64,000 nucleotides of DNA from Paractinoplanes brasiliensis (GCF_004362215.1 NZ_SNWR01000001.1:1798001-1862000), one strand, 5' to 3'. Positions 1 through 8,861 are shown, numbered from the stretch's first letter. Notes: generated by a model not told the origin, from the sequence alone. A program made the numbers and translations.

Positions 1-405
1 CCTGTACGCCGGATTCTGTCCCGGCGACTTTCGTCGCCGTGGGCGGTCATCCATCTCGGCCGGCCGTTGCCGGCTCGGCTCTTGCGGCCTACCCGCAGGC
101 TCGGGCGAGCAGCCCTCGAACGCCTGCGCCGGCCGCTCGCCTCGCGGTGAGCGGCCTTACTTGGCCTTGCTCCGGGTGGGGTTTACCTAGCCACCCCGGT
201 CACCCGGGGTGCTGGTGAGCTCTTACCTCACCGTTTCACCCTTACCGGCGCCCTTGCGGGGCCGGCGGTCTGTTCTCTGTGGCACTGTCCCGCGGGTCGC
301 CCCGGGTTGCCGTTAACAACCACCCTGCTCTGCGGAGTCCGGACGTTCCTCGGCGACGCCCCCTTCAGGGACGCCGACGCGACCGCCTGGCCGACTCGTC
401 CGTCG
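1..405 (-). ncRNA. rnpB: RNase P RNA, 3' end truncated by window
   Basis: This is the catalytic RNA of RNase P, which removes the 5' leader of tRNA precursors. Read on the minus strand it carries the conserved block GAGGAACGTCCGGACTC (plus-strand 335-351), then GGTGAAACGGTGAGGTAAGAG-type core sequence, a long GC-rich stem series, and near the 3' side CAGAATCCGGCGTACAGG, which pairs back with the 5' region in class A RNAs. The last bases of the RNA lie before position 1. The 5' end is estimated at about 405, where the strand begins CGACGGACGAGTCGGCC. It is head to head with the TauE/SafE gene, with only about 20 bases between them. Confidence 0.95.
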
Positions 406-412
406 CCCGGTC

Positions 413-418
413 ATTCTA
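413..418 (-). promoter_or_regulatory. candidate -10 hexamer of rnpB
   Basis: The minus strand reads TAGAAT here, a good actinobacterial -10 (TAnnnT), placing a start point near 406, the expected 5' end of rnpB. I see no strong -35. The element lies just before the divergent TauE/SafE start codon. Confidence 0.4.
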
Positions 419-424
419 CTCATC

Positions 425-1189
425 ATGGATCTCGCACACGTCGTCCTGCTGGCCGTGGCCGGTGTCGCGGCCGGGGCGGTCAACGCGATCGCCGGCGGCG
501 GGTCTCTGATCACGTTCCCGAGCCTGATCGCGACCGGGTTGCCCACGGTGGCGGCCAACGTCACCAATTCCGTGTCGGTCTTTCCCGGGTACGTCTCCAG
601 CGTCATCGGCAGCCGGGCGGATCTCGCTGGTCAGCGCGCCCGGGTGACCGCGACCCTGCCGGCCTGCGTGCTGGGCACGGGTGGCGGGTGCGCGTTGCTT
701 CTGCTCACGCCGGCCCGCGCGTTCGAGCTGATCGTGCCGTTCCTGGTGCTCGGGGCGGCGGCCACGCTCGCCTTCCAGCAGCGGCTGCGCGGCCTGGTCG
801 GGCACCCGCACGCCATGTCACCCCGCCGGGCGGCCGTCTCACTGCAGGCCGTCGTCTTCGTCGGAGCGATCTACGGCGGCTACTTCGGGGCCGCGCTGGG
901 TGTCATGTACGTGGCGGCGCTCGCTCTGATCCTCGACGAGCCGCTGAACCGGATCAACGCCCTCAAGAACGTCCTCTCGGCCGCCGTCGGGCTGGTGACG
1001 CTGCTGGTCTTCGCGTTCTTCGGCCCGGTCAACTGGGCGGCCGTCGCGATCGTGGCCCCGGCGACGGTCCTCGGCGGCTACACGGGTGCCAGGCTGGCCC
1101 AGCGCCTCCCCTCGCACGTGCTGCGCATCATCATCGTGAGCTTCGGCACCGCCATCGGCCTGCTCCTGCTCTACCGAGCGCTGAGCTGA
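425..1189 (+). CDS. TauE/SafE-family membrane exporter
   Basis: Polytopic membrane protein of 254 residues belonging to the TauE/SafE (DUF81) family, whose members move sulfite, sulfoacetate or other organic anions across the cytoplasmic membrane. The first half carries the glycine-rich signature AIAGGGSLITFPSL (about residues 21-34) in the first helix. The second half repeats the fold, with YGGYFGAALGVM (about residues 149-160). About seven to eight hydrophobic helices fill the sequence. The ATG at 425 has no Shine-Dalgarno sequence, and the next upstream bases belong to the rnpB promoter zone, so the mRNA may be leaderless. The substrate cannot be told from sequence. Confidence 0.88.
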   Translation: MDLAHVVLLAVAGVAAGAVNAIAGGGSLITFPSLIATGLPTVAANVTNSVSVFPGYVSSVIGSRADLAGQRARVTATLPACVLGTGGGCALLLLTPARAFELIVPFLVLGAAATLAFQQRLRGLVGHPHAMSPRRAAVSLQAVVFVGAIYGGYFGAALGVMYVAALALILDEPLNRINALKNVLSAAVGLVTLLVFAFFGPVNWAAVAIVAPATVLGGYTGARLAQRLPSHVLRIIIVSFGTAIGLLLLYRALS

Positions 1190-1196
1190 GAGCCGG

Positions 1197-1224
1197 TTGT
1201 CCACAGGCGCGGGAGTTGTCCACA
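1197..1224. promoter_or_regulatory. pair of DnaA-box-like TTGTCCACA motifs
   Basis: Two identical copies of TTGTCCACAGGCGCGGGA start at 1197 and 1216, so the 9-base cores are 19 bases apart. TTGTCCACA matches the GC-rich actinobacterial DnaA-box consensus. No replication gene is nearby. Similar clusters occur at 11178, 47832 and 57580. Confidence 0.5.
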
Positions 1225-1264
1225 GGCGCGGGAAAACGGGGAGCCGGGGTGGGCCGGATTTGGC

Positions 1265-1270
1265 TACGCT
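1265..1270 (+). promoter_or_regulatory. -10 hexamer for a leaderless transcript
   Basis: TACGCT lies six bases before the ATG at 1277, the spacing expected when transcription starts at or next to the start codon. No ribosome binding site is visible. Confidence 0.4.
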
Positions 1271-1276
1271 CCGCGC

Positions 1277-1876
1277 ATGAGAAGCACCCCGCCGATCCTG
1301 CTGTTCGTCATCGGGCCGCCTGCCGTGGGCAAGATGACGGTGGCCAACGCGATCGCGGCCCGCACCGGGTTCCGGGTGTTTCACAACCATCTGACGATCG
1401 AGCCGGTGCTGCGGTTCTTCGAGTTCGGCACTCCGCCGTTCCAGCGGCTGGTCGAGAGCTTCCGGAGGGGAGTGTTCGAGGAAGTGGCGGCCAGCGAGCT
1501 GCCGGGGCTCGTGTTCACGTACGTCTGGGCGTTCGATCATCCGGAGGACGGCGCGGCTGTCACGAGGTACGCCGAGCCGTTTGTGAAGCGGGGCGGCCGG
1601 GTGCTGTTCCTCGAGCTGGAGGCGTCGCAGGAGGTCCGGCTGAAACGCAACGCGGGCGAGGACAGGCTGGCCGAGAAGGCCTCGAAGCGTGACCTCGACC
1701 GCTCCCGGACACTCCTGCTCGAGATCGACGAGCGGTACGAGCTGAACTCGACGACGGAGTTCGAGGGGCGCGACGACTACCTGCGTGTCGACAACACGGA
1801 GTTGCCGCCCGACGAGGTGGCGGCGCTCGCGATCGAGTGGTTCAGCCTGGCTGGAAGGAGCGCTCGGCAAAGCTGA
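1277..1876 (+). CDS. P-loop kinase-like ATPase
   Basis: Protein of 199 residues with an N-terminal Walker A loop, GPPAVGKM (about residues 13-20), followed by an adenylate/shikimate-kinase-like fold. The conserved FHNHLTIEP segment after the first helix and the R-rich KRNAGEDRL segment (a possible lid region) suggest a small-molecule kinase or nucleotide kinase; the substrate is unknown. It is probably read from a leaderless mRNA, because TACGCT is six bases upstream and there is no Shine-Dalgarno. The 3' end overlaps the convergent unknown gene by 35 bases. Comparable actinobacterial proteins are usually labelled AAA-family ATPase. Confidence 0.75.
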   Translation: MRSTPPILLFVIGPPAVGKMTVANAIAARTGFRVFHNHLTIEPVLRFFEFGTPPFQRLVESFRRGVFEEVAASELPGLVFTYVWAFDHPEDGAAVTRYAEPFVKRGGRVLFLELEASQEVRLKRNAGEDRLAEKASKRDLDRSRTLLLEIDERYELNSTTEFEGRDDYLRVDNTELPPDEVAALAIEWFSLAGRSARQS

Positions 1877-2483
1877 CCCCGCCGCGCTCGTCCGAGGTCA
1901 GAACCTTCCGGGGTACGAGGCGGGGCGCGCTGCGCAGATGCTGGCGGAATCCGCGGGCACGCAGGTGGAAGCCGAAGTTGTGCCCCTCGACGTGCCAGGA
2001 CGGCTCGGGGTGCTCGTCCGTGGGGTCGAGGCGGTGGATGTCGGCGATCTCGAGCTGCTCGAAGAGCGGGCCGAACTCGCCGCGGATGCCCCACGCGCCG
2101 TCGAAGACGAGGGTCGCCGGGGAGATCCAGAAGGTGAGGTGGTGGCCGGGTTCGACGGGGTCGGCCCAGCGCACGATGTAGTCGAGGTCGATCAGCAGCC
2201 GCACCTGGGGAAGGGCGCCGTCGTCGCTGTGCTCGGCCAGGCTGAGGCCGTGGATGCGGCAGTCGTGCCAGCCCATCGCGGGGTAGTCGGCGTCGGTCCA
2301 GGTCGCCTTGGCCGGCTCCGGCGTCGCGGGCACGACAACGCTGGGCGTCGGCGACACGGCCGCCGCCGACCCCGGTGCATGGCCCGTTGCGGACTCCGGC
2401 GCTGGGACGGTTGCGGTCGTCGGTGGGTGGACGGCTGCGGTCATCGGCACAGTATCGGGCCCCGCGGCGGTCAACTCCGACAT
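1842..2483 (-). CDS. conserved protein of unknown function
   Basis: A 213-residue protein I do not recognise by family. Residues 1-58 are a low-complexity Ala/Pro/Thr/Val-rich leader without a hydrophobic signal peptide. The rest looks like a compact domain rich in aromatic and acidic residues (WHDCRIHGL, LLIDLDYIVRW, WHVEGHNFGFHLRARG), reminiscent of small soluble domains of the immunity-protein type, which is only an impression. It starts 15 bases after the Nudix gene stop and probably shares its transcript. Translation could also start further in, since the N-terminal 58 residues look unconserved. The 3' end overlaps the convergent kinase gene. Confidence 0.65.
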   Translation of the reverse strand: MSELTAAGPDTVPMTAAVHPPTTATVPAPESATGHAPGSAAAVSPTPSVVVPATPEPAKATWTDADYPAMGWHDCRIHGLSLAEHSDDGALPQVRLLIDLDYIVRWADPVEPGHHLTFWISPATLVFDGAWGIRGEFGPLFEQLEIADIHRLDPTDEHPEPSWHVEGHNFGFHLRARGFRQHLRSAPRLVPRKVLTSDERGGVSFAERSFQPG

Positions 2484-2498
2484 TTCGCTTGTGTCGGT

Positions 2499-3053
2499 TT
2501 AGTCCGAAATCTTTCTCAGGAAGCGAAGGAAATGCGGGTCGAAGCGCGCGGGATCGGCGGCGGCGAGATCGTCCCGCGACCACCACCGTGCGCCGTGGAA
2601 CTCGCCGGCATCGACCACCAGGGGCTGGTCACGGTCGCAGGGCAGCACGTACCAGAGACTCACATCGGTGTGCCCGTGGTCGATCCCGACGGTTCGTGTC
2701 ACGGTCAGGAACACCGGCTCTTTCGACACCCCGGCGCCGTCCAGCCCCAACTCCTCGTCGATCTCACGCACGGCGGTCAGCCACGGGTCCTCGTCCGGCT
2801 CGACGTGCCCGCCCGGCGGCAGCCAGAGTCCGGCGTTCACGTGGTCGACCAGCAGGATCGCGCCGTCGCGAGGGTCGGCCGGCACCACGTACGAGACCAG
2901 GTGCTGATCGGGGGTGGCCGGCTTGACCCGCCGGAAGACGTCGTCGGTGCTGCTCAGCCAGTCGAGCACCTGCTCGCGATGCTCACGTTCGAGGACGTCG
3001 CCGGGCTGGAGCTGATCAACCACCTCGTGCACAAGCCTCACCGACGCCAGCAT
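2499..3053 (-). CDS. Nudix hydrolase
   Basis: Nudix-family pyrophosphohydrolase of 184 residues, acting on a nucleoside diphosphate linked to another moiety. The Nudix box is complete: GGHVEPDE at about residues 81-88, followed after seven residues by REIDEELGL, supplying the metal-binding glutamates. The tail ends with a DPHFLRFLRK segment typical of actinobacterial Nudix proteins that follow a permissive N-terminal helix. No paired substrate-specific domain is visible, so the substrate is open. It lies 38 bases downstream of the sugar permease stop on the same strand and could be read as the end of that operon. No good Shine-Dalgarno is seen before the ATG. Confidence 0.85.
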   Translation of the reverse strand: MLASVRLVHEVVDQLQPGDVLEREHREQVLDWLSSTDDVFRRVKPATPDQHLVSYVVPADPRDGAILLVDHVNAGLWLPPGGHVEPDEDPWLTAVREIDEELGLDGAGVSKEPVFLTVTRTVGIDHGHTDVSLWYVLPCDRDQPLVVDAGEFHGARWWSRDDLAAADPARFDPHFLRFLRKISD

Positions 3054-3091
3054 CCGAGCATGGTCTCAGATCTCCTCGCGCGGTGAGGCGG

Positions 3092-3916
3092 TCAGCCTTT
3101 CAGGCCGGTGTGGGCCAGGCCCTCGATGAACTGGCGTTGGGCTATCACGAAGACGATCAGGACGGGGATGGCGGTCATCGAGGCGGCCGAGAGCTGGACG
3201 TTCCAGAGCTGGCCCTGGTAGGCGTCGGTGAACTGGGTCAGGGCCTGGGGCAGCGTGTATTTCGTCTGCGAGGAGATGTAGACGACCGGCTCCAGGTACA
3301 GGTTCCAGCTGTGCAGGAAGGTGAAGATGGCGACCGCGCCCAGGGCGGGACGGGCCAGGGGCAGCGCGATGCGGCGGAAGATGGCCGGGCGGCCCAGGCC
3401 GTCCATGCGGGCGGCTTCCTCCAGTTCGCCGGGGAGGGTGATGAAGAACTGGCGCATGATGAACGTGGCCAGCACGCTCGGCGGGCCCAGCATCGGCACC
3501 AGGATCAGCGGCCAATGGGTGTCGACCAGGCCCAGGCTGTTGAAGATGCGGAACAGCGGGACGATCGTCACCTCGCTGGGGATGAGCAGGCCGACCAGGA
3601 CGACGAGGAACAGCGCGTTCTGGCCGCGGAAACGGATGCGGGCGAAGGCGTAACCGGCCATCGACGAAACGACCAGGGTGCCGATGGTGACGACCACGGC
3701 GATGTACGCGCTGTTCCAGTACTGCTGGGCGAACGGCTGCATGTCGAAGACCTGCCGCCACGGTTCCAGGCTCCACGAGGAAGGGAGCAGGGACGGCGAG
3801 AAGATCTCGGCGTTGGGCTTGAAGGAGCTCGTGATCATCCACCAGGTGGGGAACACGAACGGCACACAGAGAACGAGCAGGACCCCGTACAGGAAAAGCT
3901 TGGTCTTAATGCTCAT
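3092..3916 (-). CDS. carbohydrate ABC transporter permease (MalG type)
   Basis: Inner-membrane permease of 274 residues from the binding-protein-dependent sugar transport family (MalG/LacG-like). It has an N-terminal helix, five further helices and the cytoplasmic EAA loop, seen as EEAARMDGLGRPAIFRRIALP (about residues 170-190; EAAxxxG core), which docks to the ATPase. It is the last transport gene of the LacI-headed operon and its start overlaps the preceding permease stop by 11 bases, which points to coupled translation. No ATPase is encoded here, so a shared ATPase of the MsiK type is probably recruited from elsewhere. Confidence 0.92.
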   Translation of the reverse strand: MSIKTKLFLYGVLLVLCVPFVFPTWWMITSSFKPNAEIFSPSLLPSSWSLEPWRQVFDMQPFAQQYWNSAYIAVVVTIGTLVVSSMAGYAFARIRFRGQNALFLVVLVGLLIPSEVTIVPLFRIFNSLGLVDTHWPLILVPMLGPPSVLATFIMRQFFITLPGELEEAARMDGLGRPAIFRRIALPLARPALGAVAIFTFLHSWNLYLEPVVYISSQTKYTLPQALTQFTDAYQGQLWNVQLSAASMTAIPVLIVFVIAQRQFIEGLAHTGLKG

Positions 3917-4847
3917 GGAAGACCCACCTCTTGCGCATCTGCCACTGCAGAACGGTCAGGGCCAGCACGATCAGGAACAGCAGCACCGAAAGGGTCGCGC
4001 CGTAGCCGAAGGCGTGGAACTGGAACGCCTGCTGGTACAGGTAATAGACGAGAACCGTGGTGGAGGTGCCGGGGCCGCCCTGGGTCAGGACGCTGATCTG
4101 GGCGAAGACCTGCAGGGAACCGACCACGGTGATGATCGATGTGAGCAGAACGGTGGGGCTGATCAGGGGCAGCGTGATGCTGCGGAAAACGCGCCACGGG
4201 CCGGCGCCGTCGGTTCTCGCGGCCTCGTACAACTCCTGCGGAACGCCTTGCAGCGCGGCCAGGAAAAGCACCATGTTGAGGCCGACGTTCTTGAAGACCT
4301 GGACGATGACCACGGCGGCCATGGCCGTGCCGCCGGAGCGCAACCAGTTCGGGCCGTCGATTCCGATGGCGTCGAGCAAGCCGTTGATGCCGCCGTTGTC
4401 CTGCAGAAGGAAACCCCACACGATCGTCCACGCGAGAAGCGACACGACGACCGGCGAGAAGAACAGCACGCGGAAGAACGTGGTGCCGCGCAGTTTCTGG
4501 TTCAGCAGGACGGCCAGCAGCAACGCCAGCCCCAGGTTGAGCACGACCAGGCCGAGGGAGAAGAACGCGGTCGCCCGCAGCACGGCCGGCACATTGGGGT
4601 CGTCGGCCAGCTTCCGGTAATTCTCCGCGCCGACGAAATTGAAGGTGTCGGCCAGGACATTCCATTCGTGCAGGCTGTACCAGACGACCAGCACCAGCGG
4701 CAGGAAGACGAACGCCAGCGAACCGAGCAGCGCGGGCGTGATGAACACGTACGCGGTCAGTTGATCACGCCGCCGGGTGGTCCAGAAGCCGCGCCGCCGG
4801 GGAGGCGCGGACCGGGCCTCGGCAGCCCGGTCCATCACCACGGTCAT
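3906..4847 (-). CDS. carbohydrate ABC transporter permease (MalF type)
   Basis: Partner permease of 313 residues (MalF/LacF-like). After a basic N-terminus (APPRRRGFW) there are six membrane helices beginning with LTAYVFITPALLGSLAFV, and the EAA loop reads YEAARTDGAGPWRVFRSITLP. I chose the ATG at 4847 because it overlaps the stop of the binding-protein gene as ATGA, the usual arrangement for coupled translation; an in-frame ATG at 4877 would lie inside that gene. Together with the downstream permease it forms the heterodimeric channel for the sugar delivered by the lipoprotein. Confidence 0.92.
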   Translation of the reverse strand: MTVVMDRAAEARSAPPRRRGFWTTRRRDQLTAYVFITPALLGSLAFVFLPLVLVVWYSLHEWNVLADTFNFVGAENYRKLADDPNVPAVLRATAFFSLGLVVLNLGLALLLAVLLNQKLRGTTFFRVLFFSPVVVSLLAWTIVWGFLLQDNGGINGLLDAIGIDGPNWLRSGGTAMAAVVIVQVFKNVGLNMVLFLAALQGVPQELYEAARTDGAGPWRVFRSITLPLISPTVLLTSIITVVGSLQVFAQISVLTQGGPGTSTTVLVYYLYQQAFQFHAFGYGATLSVLLFLIVLALTVLQWQMRKRWVFHEH

Positions 4848-6085
4848 TTCGCGAGCAGCGGCGTGATGGCCGTGCACACGCCGCGCAATACGCCGGAGAT
4901 GTCAGCGCCCGGCTTCCACAGAGGATCAAGACCGGCCCGTACGGCCTGGTTGATCTCGGCGCTGCCGGTGTGACTCGGTTTCACGACGCCGGCCGCGATG
5001 CCGTCGATGACCACGTCCTGCAGCTGGTCGGGCTTGAGCAGCGGGTTCGCCTTGGCCAGGGTCTCGGCGTTCAGCTGGGACTTCCGCGGCGGCGGGAAGA
5101 ACTGGGCGAGCTTCTCGCTGTTGGCGGGGCTGGTGAAGAACTTGACGAACTCGGCGGCCGCGGCGGCGTTCTTGCCCTTCTTCAGGACGCCGAGGCCGCC
5201 CTGGCCGATCACCGAGTACTCCCCCGACGGCCCGGCCGGCAGCGGCACGAGCGTCCAGCCGAACCCGTCCTCCTTGAGCAGCGACGCCCGCGAGATCTGC
5301 GCGATCGTCATGGCCGACTCGCCGGCGAAGAAGTCGGCGGCCACCCCGGGGGCGGGCAGCGCCTTGCCGGTGAAGATCGCCTTGTGCAGGAACGTCATGG
5401 CGTCGACCATCGGCGGCTGGTCGAAGCCGCAGGTCTTGCCGTCGGCCGTCCAGGCCTCGGCGCCCCAGCCGCGGAACACGGTGGCCAGGTTCGTCCAGTC
5501 CTTGTAGTCGAAGTCGCGGATCACCAGGCCCTGCTTGCCGGTCTTGCGGGCCACGGCCGCGGCCGCGCTGACCGCGTTCTCCCAGGTCCACTCGGCAGGC
5601 ATCGTGACGCCGGCCTGTTTGAGCAGGTCGGTGTTCACGAAGACCCCGAACGGCGAGGTCGAGAACGGGTACGCCATGAGCTTGCCGTCCTGCTGCCACA
5701 GGGCCGTGGCCGCGGGCGCCAGGTCGGCCGCGTTCTCGATGCTGTCGTCGAGCGGTTCGAGCGCGCCGGACGCCACGAAGTCGGGCGCCGAACCCTCGAG
5801 GATCCACGCGATGTCGGGCGCGTTGCCGCCCGCGATCTGGGTGGTGACCGTGGTGGTGTAGTTGTCGAGCGGCAGGGCGTCGAACTTGATGGTGACGTCG
5901 GGGTGGCTGGTCTTGTAGTCGGCGGCGATCGAGTCGAACAGCTGCACGTGCGCCGGGTTGGACGACCAGGTGGTCATGCGCAACGTGATCGGGCCACCGG
6001 AACCGCTGTCGTCGCCCCCACCGCAGGCGGCGGTGAGCGAACCGAGCAGGGCGACCGTGGCTATTCCGCAGAGTAGACGTCTCAC
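4844..6085 (-). CDS. sugar-binding lipoprotein of ABC transporter
   Basis: Extracellular solute-binding protein, 413 residues, family 1 (MalE-like). The N-terminus is a lipoprotein signal: MRRLL, a hydrophobic core, then the lipobox LTAAC with the lipidated cysteine at residue 21, followed by a Gly/Ser/Asp linker. The mature part begins TLRMTTWSSNPAHVQLFDS, typical of bacterial sugar-binding proteins. It delivers a mono- or oligosaccharide to the two permeases encoded downstream. It is 16 bases downstream of the FAD oxidoreductase stop. The substrate is unknown, but the LacI regulator and the secreted glycosidase-like protein suggest a plant or microbial polysaccharide fragment. Confidence 0.92.
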   Translation of the reverse strand: MRRLLCGIATVALLGSLTAACGGGDDSGSGGPITLRMTTWSSNPAHVQLFDSIAADYKTSHPDVTIKFDALPLDNYTTTVTTQIAGGNAPDIAWILEGSAPDFVASGALEPLDDSIENAADLAPAATALWQQDGKLMAYPFSTSPFGVFVNTDLLKQAGVTMPAEWTWENAVSAAAAVARKTGKQGLVIRDFDYKDWTNLATVFRGWGAEAWTADGKTCGFDQPPMVDAMTFLHKAIFTGKALPAPGVAADFFAGESAMTIAQISRASLLKEDGFGWTLVPLPAGPSGEYSVIGQGGLGVLKKGKNAAAAAEFVKFFTSPANSEKLAQFFPPPRKSQLNAETLAKANPLLKPDQLQDVVIDGIAAGVVKPSHTGSAEINQAVRAGLDPLWKPGADISGVLRGVCTAITPLLAK

Positions 6086-6101
6086 GACGGGGGTGCTCCT
6101 T

Positions 6102-7691
6102 TCAGTAACCGCTGATGTCGGGCCAGCGCAGCTCGACGCCGTCGGCGCTCAGGTGGTTCTGGAATTCGGTGAGAAGCTCGGGGGTGTTACGCACGGCCCG
6201 CGGCGAGACGGAACGGCCGAGGCAGAAAGCGGCAAGCGCGCCCGCCACCTCCCCCGCGTTCCACTCGACCGGGTGCAGCCGGTACGAGCCGTTGGTGATG
6301 TGGGTGGTGCCGATGTTCTTGCCGGCGGGCAGCACGTTCTCGACGCGCTGCGGGATCAGGGCGCCGAGCGGGATCTCGAACGGGCAGCTGGCGACGTCGA
6401 TGTAGTTGTCGCCGCCCGTGGACGGGTGCAGGTCGATGCGGTACATCCCGACACCGACCGAGTCGGCGTACGAGACCGCGCCCTTGTCGCCCCTGACCCG
6501 CAACGACAGGTCCTGCTCGACGACCGTGTACTCGGCCCGGATGCGACGGCCCTCCCGCACGTACGGGGCCATCGCGAGCCCGTCCGTGCTGCCGGTGACG
6601 TCACCGCGCAGCCTCAGCCCCGGCCAGCCCGTGCCCCCGTCCGGCCGCGGCGCCTCGGTCTGCAGCCAGTAGAGCACCGAGAACGACAGTTCACGGGCCC
6701 GGTTCTCGACCTCGCGGGGGTCGGGCACATCCACGTACGGCTGCTCGAAGTAGTCGATCATCGGCCAGTTCACGAGGCAGATGTCGCTCGGGTAGTGACC
6801 GTCGGTGAAGTTGCGCCGGGCGGCGATGCGGCGGAACGTCCACAGGTTGCCGTCACCGGGGTTGACCCGCTGGTCGGCGTCGACGAGCCACGGGTCGTCG
6901 TCCGGGTTCGGGGTGAACGAGCGGGTGGACAATTGCAGCGTACGGGGGTTGGGGGTCTGCCACGACAGCATGCGCGCGCCCCAGAACTCGGGCTGGTACT
7001 CACGCCAGAACCCGTACGCGGAGGGCTTGTCGATGGTGTGATCGCCGTCGACGTGATCCACGGCGAAGCACACCGACAGCGCCTGCATGTTGGCCGGGTT
7101 CGCGATCGCGGGGGCGTTGGGTTCGCCGGTCTCGGCCTGCGACTCGGCGCCGGTCACGTACTCGGCGCCGGTCAGGGGCAGCAGCTCGCCGGTCTCGGTC
7201 GCGTCCAGGATGTACGGCGCCGACAGCACGATCTCGTCGCCGTGGTGGCGGACGGTCACGGCCGTGACCCGGTCACCGTCGGTCTCGGCGGCGATCGGCA
7301 CTGCGGGTTGCAGGACGGTCAGGCGGCCTGACCCACGGTAGGGGGCGAGCATCGCGTCGATCACGGCCACGGCCACCCGCGGCTCGTGGCAGAGGCGGCT
7401 GACGTGCCCGGCGCCGGGGTTGAGGTCGCGGGTGCGGCGGGCGCGGTCGGTGAGCGGATAGTTCGCGCGGTAGTAGTCACGGATGCCGTCGCGCAAAGCC
7501 CGGTAGCTTGCCGTGACGCCGAAGCGCTCGACCCAGCTGTGCTCGTCGGGAGGCACGGCCTGGCTGGTCAGCTGGCCGCCGAGCCAGGCGTGCTCCTCGG
7601 TGAGCAGGACCCGGCGGCCGGCGCGCAGGGCCGCCAGGGCCGCCGCCACTCCACCGAGTCCGCCGCCGATGACCAGCACCTCTGTGTGCAT
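6102..7691 (-). CDS. FAD-dependent oxidoreductase of a sugar locus
   Basis: Flavoprotein of about 529 residues with an N-terminal dinucleotide-binding motif, LVIGGGLGGVAAALAA, in the FAD_oxidored group often found with glycan-use loci. A second conserved stretch near the C-terminus (LPAGKNIGTTHITNGSYRLHP) fits the FAD-binding end of this family. The start is uncertain. The ATG at 7691 puts the Rossmann motif right at the N-terminus and has GAGGGG about 13 bases upstream. In-frame ATGs at 7736 and 7754 also exist; the latter overlaps the LacI stop and would allow coupled translation. It probably oxidises a sugar or sugar derivative; the reaction is not known. Confidence 0.85.
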   Translation of the reverse strand: MHTEVLVIGGGLGGVAAALAALRAGRRVLLTEEHAWLGGQLTSQAVPPDEHSWVERFGVTASYRALRDGIRDYYRANYPLTDRARRTRDLNPGAGHVSRLCHEPRVAVAVIDAMLAPYRGSGRLTVLQPAVPIAAETDGDRVTAVTVRHHGDEIVLSAPYILDATETGELLPLTGAEYVTGAESQAETGEPNAPAIANPANMQALSVCFAVDHVDGDHTIDKPSAYGFWREYQPEFWGARMLSWQTPNPRTLQLSTRSFTPNPDDDPWLVDADQRVNPGDGNLWTFRRIAARRNFTDGHYPSDICLVNWPMIDYFEQPYVDVPDPREVENRARELSFSVLYWLQTEAPRPDGGTGWPGLRLRGDVTGSTDGLAMAPYVREGRRIRAEYTVVEQDLSLRVRGDKGAVSYADSVGVGMYRIDLHPSTGGDNYIDVASCPFEIPLGALIPQRVENVLPAGKNIGTTHITNGSYRLHPVEWNAGEVAGALAAFCLGRSVSPRAVRNTPELLTEFQNHLSADGVELRWPDISGY

Positions 7692-7746
7692 CTCGCGGCC
7701 GGCACCCCTCTTCCACCCCTTGCCCGCTTCGGACATTTCGCTTCTG

Positions 7747-8766
7747 TCAGGCATGAGGCGCCGCCAGGGTCGCGCCGGCCACCGGCTCGCACGGCAGCAG
7801 CCGCTGCACGTCGCCACCCGCGCCCTCGAGGATCGCCGACAGCACCTCGACGGCCTGCCACCCCATCTCGCGCCGCGGGATCCGATAACCCGTGAAGTCG
7901 AGATCCGTGCTCGCGGGCCGCGTCGGGTCACCGAGGGCCACAAAGGACAGATCATCCGGTACGGCGAGACCCCGCCTCTTCGCTTCGTCGGCGAGCAGCG
8001 CGCCGTCGGCGAACTCCTCGACGAACACCGCCGTGCAGCCCTCGGCGAGGATGCGCTCCAGTGGTGACTCGTCCGCTTTTACATGTACGCCGGAGATGCC
8101 GGCCTCCTTGGTAGCTGATGTGAAGCCGCGGAAACGGTCGGCGTGCGACTCGGGCCCGCCGCCCTCCCCCACGTACGCGATCTTGCGATGGCCCAGCTCG
8201 GCGGCCCGGCGTACCTGGGCCGCGGTGGCCGCCGGATAGTCGGCGCCGACGTAGGGGACAGGGCCGCCGGCGTCGTCGCGACGGCCCACGCTGACGAACG
8301 GCTGACCCTCCGCGATCAGCCGGGACAACTCCTCCGGGTCGAGCCAGCGGCCGAGCAGTATGCAGCCGTCGGCCAGGCGCAGCCGGTTGTCCGACGAGAA
8401 GATCCGCCGCCGCCCGTCGACGACCGGGGCGCTGGTGAACAACAGCAGGTCACAGCCGATGCTCTCGGCGCACTCCTCGATGCCGACCAGGAACGGGTGG
8501 TAGAAGTCGCCCAGCCCGGCCGGGAACACCGGCTCGTAGGTGAAGACGCCGAGGAAACGGTTGCGCTGGGCGGCCAGGCGGCGGGCGATCGGGTCGGCGA
8601 CATAACCCGTACGCCGGATGGCCGCGAGCACCCGCTCCCGGGTCTCGGGCGCGATGCGGACGGCGGCGTCGTCGCGCTCGTTGAGCACGATCGACACGGT
8701 CGTCTGGCTGACGCCGGTCATGCGGGCGATGTCCTGCTGGGTCACCCGCCTGTTGCTGGACGGCAT
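7747..8766 (-). CDS. LacI-family transcriptional repressor
   Basis: Regulator of 339 residues. The N-terminal helix-turn-helix is clear (VTQQDIARMTGVSQTTVSIV, about residues 8-27), followed by the hinge region with DPIARRLAAQRNR and a periplasmic-binding-protein-like sugar sensor domain. It heads the minus-strand operon for the FAD oxidoreductase and the ABC transporter and faces the secreted glycosidase-like gene. Two palindromes of LacI-operator type lie in the 186-base divergent region, so it very likely controls both directions and itself, with release by the transported sugar. Confidence 0.93.
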   Translation of the reverse strand: MPSSNRRVTQQDIARMTGVSQTTVSIVLNERDDAAVRIAPETRERVLAAIRRTGYVADPIARRLAAQRNRFLGVFTYEPVFPAGLGDFYHPFLVGIEECAESIGCDLLLFTSAPVVDGRRRIFSSDNRLRLADGCILLGRWLDPEELSRLIAEGQPFVSVGRRDDAGGPVPYVGADYPAATAAQVRRAAELGHRKIAYVGEGGGPESHADRFRGFTSATKEAGISGVHVKADESPLERILAEGCTAVFVEEFADGALLADEAKRRGLAVPDDLSFVALGDPTRPASTDLDFTGYRIPRREMGWQAVEVLSAILEGAGGDVQRLLPCEPVAGATLAAPHA

Positions 8767-8790
8767 GTCGGAGTCTCCTCTGTTACGCCG

Positions 8791-8804
8791 CTAATACGCA
8801 TTAA
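8791..8804. promoter_or_regulatory. LacI-family operator, lacI-proximal copy
   Basis: CTAATACGCATTAA is an imperfect palindrome (TTAATGCGTATTAG on the other strand) lying 25 bases before the LacI start codon. It matches the second copy at 8862 in the outer CTAATA/TATTAG halves apart from one base. Confidence 0.65.
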
Positions 8805-8861
8805 CAAACGTGCACCGATCGTGGGGCACACGATCGGCGGCCGTCAAGCAAAACGCCTGCA

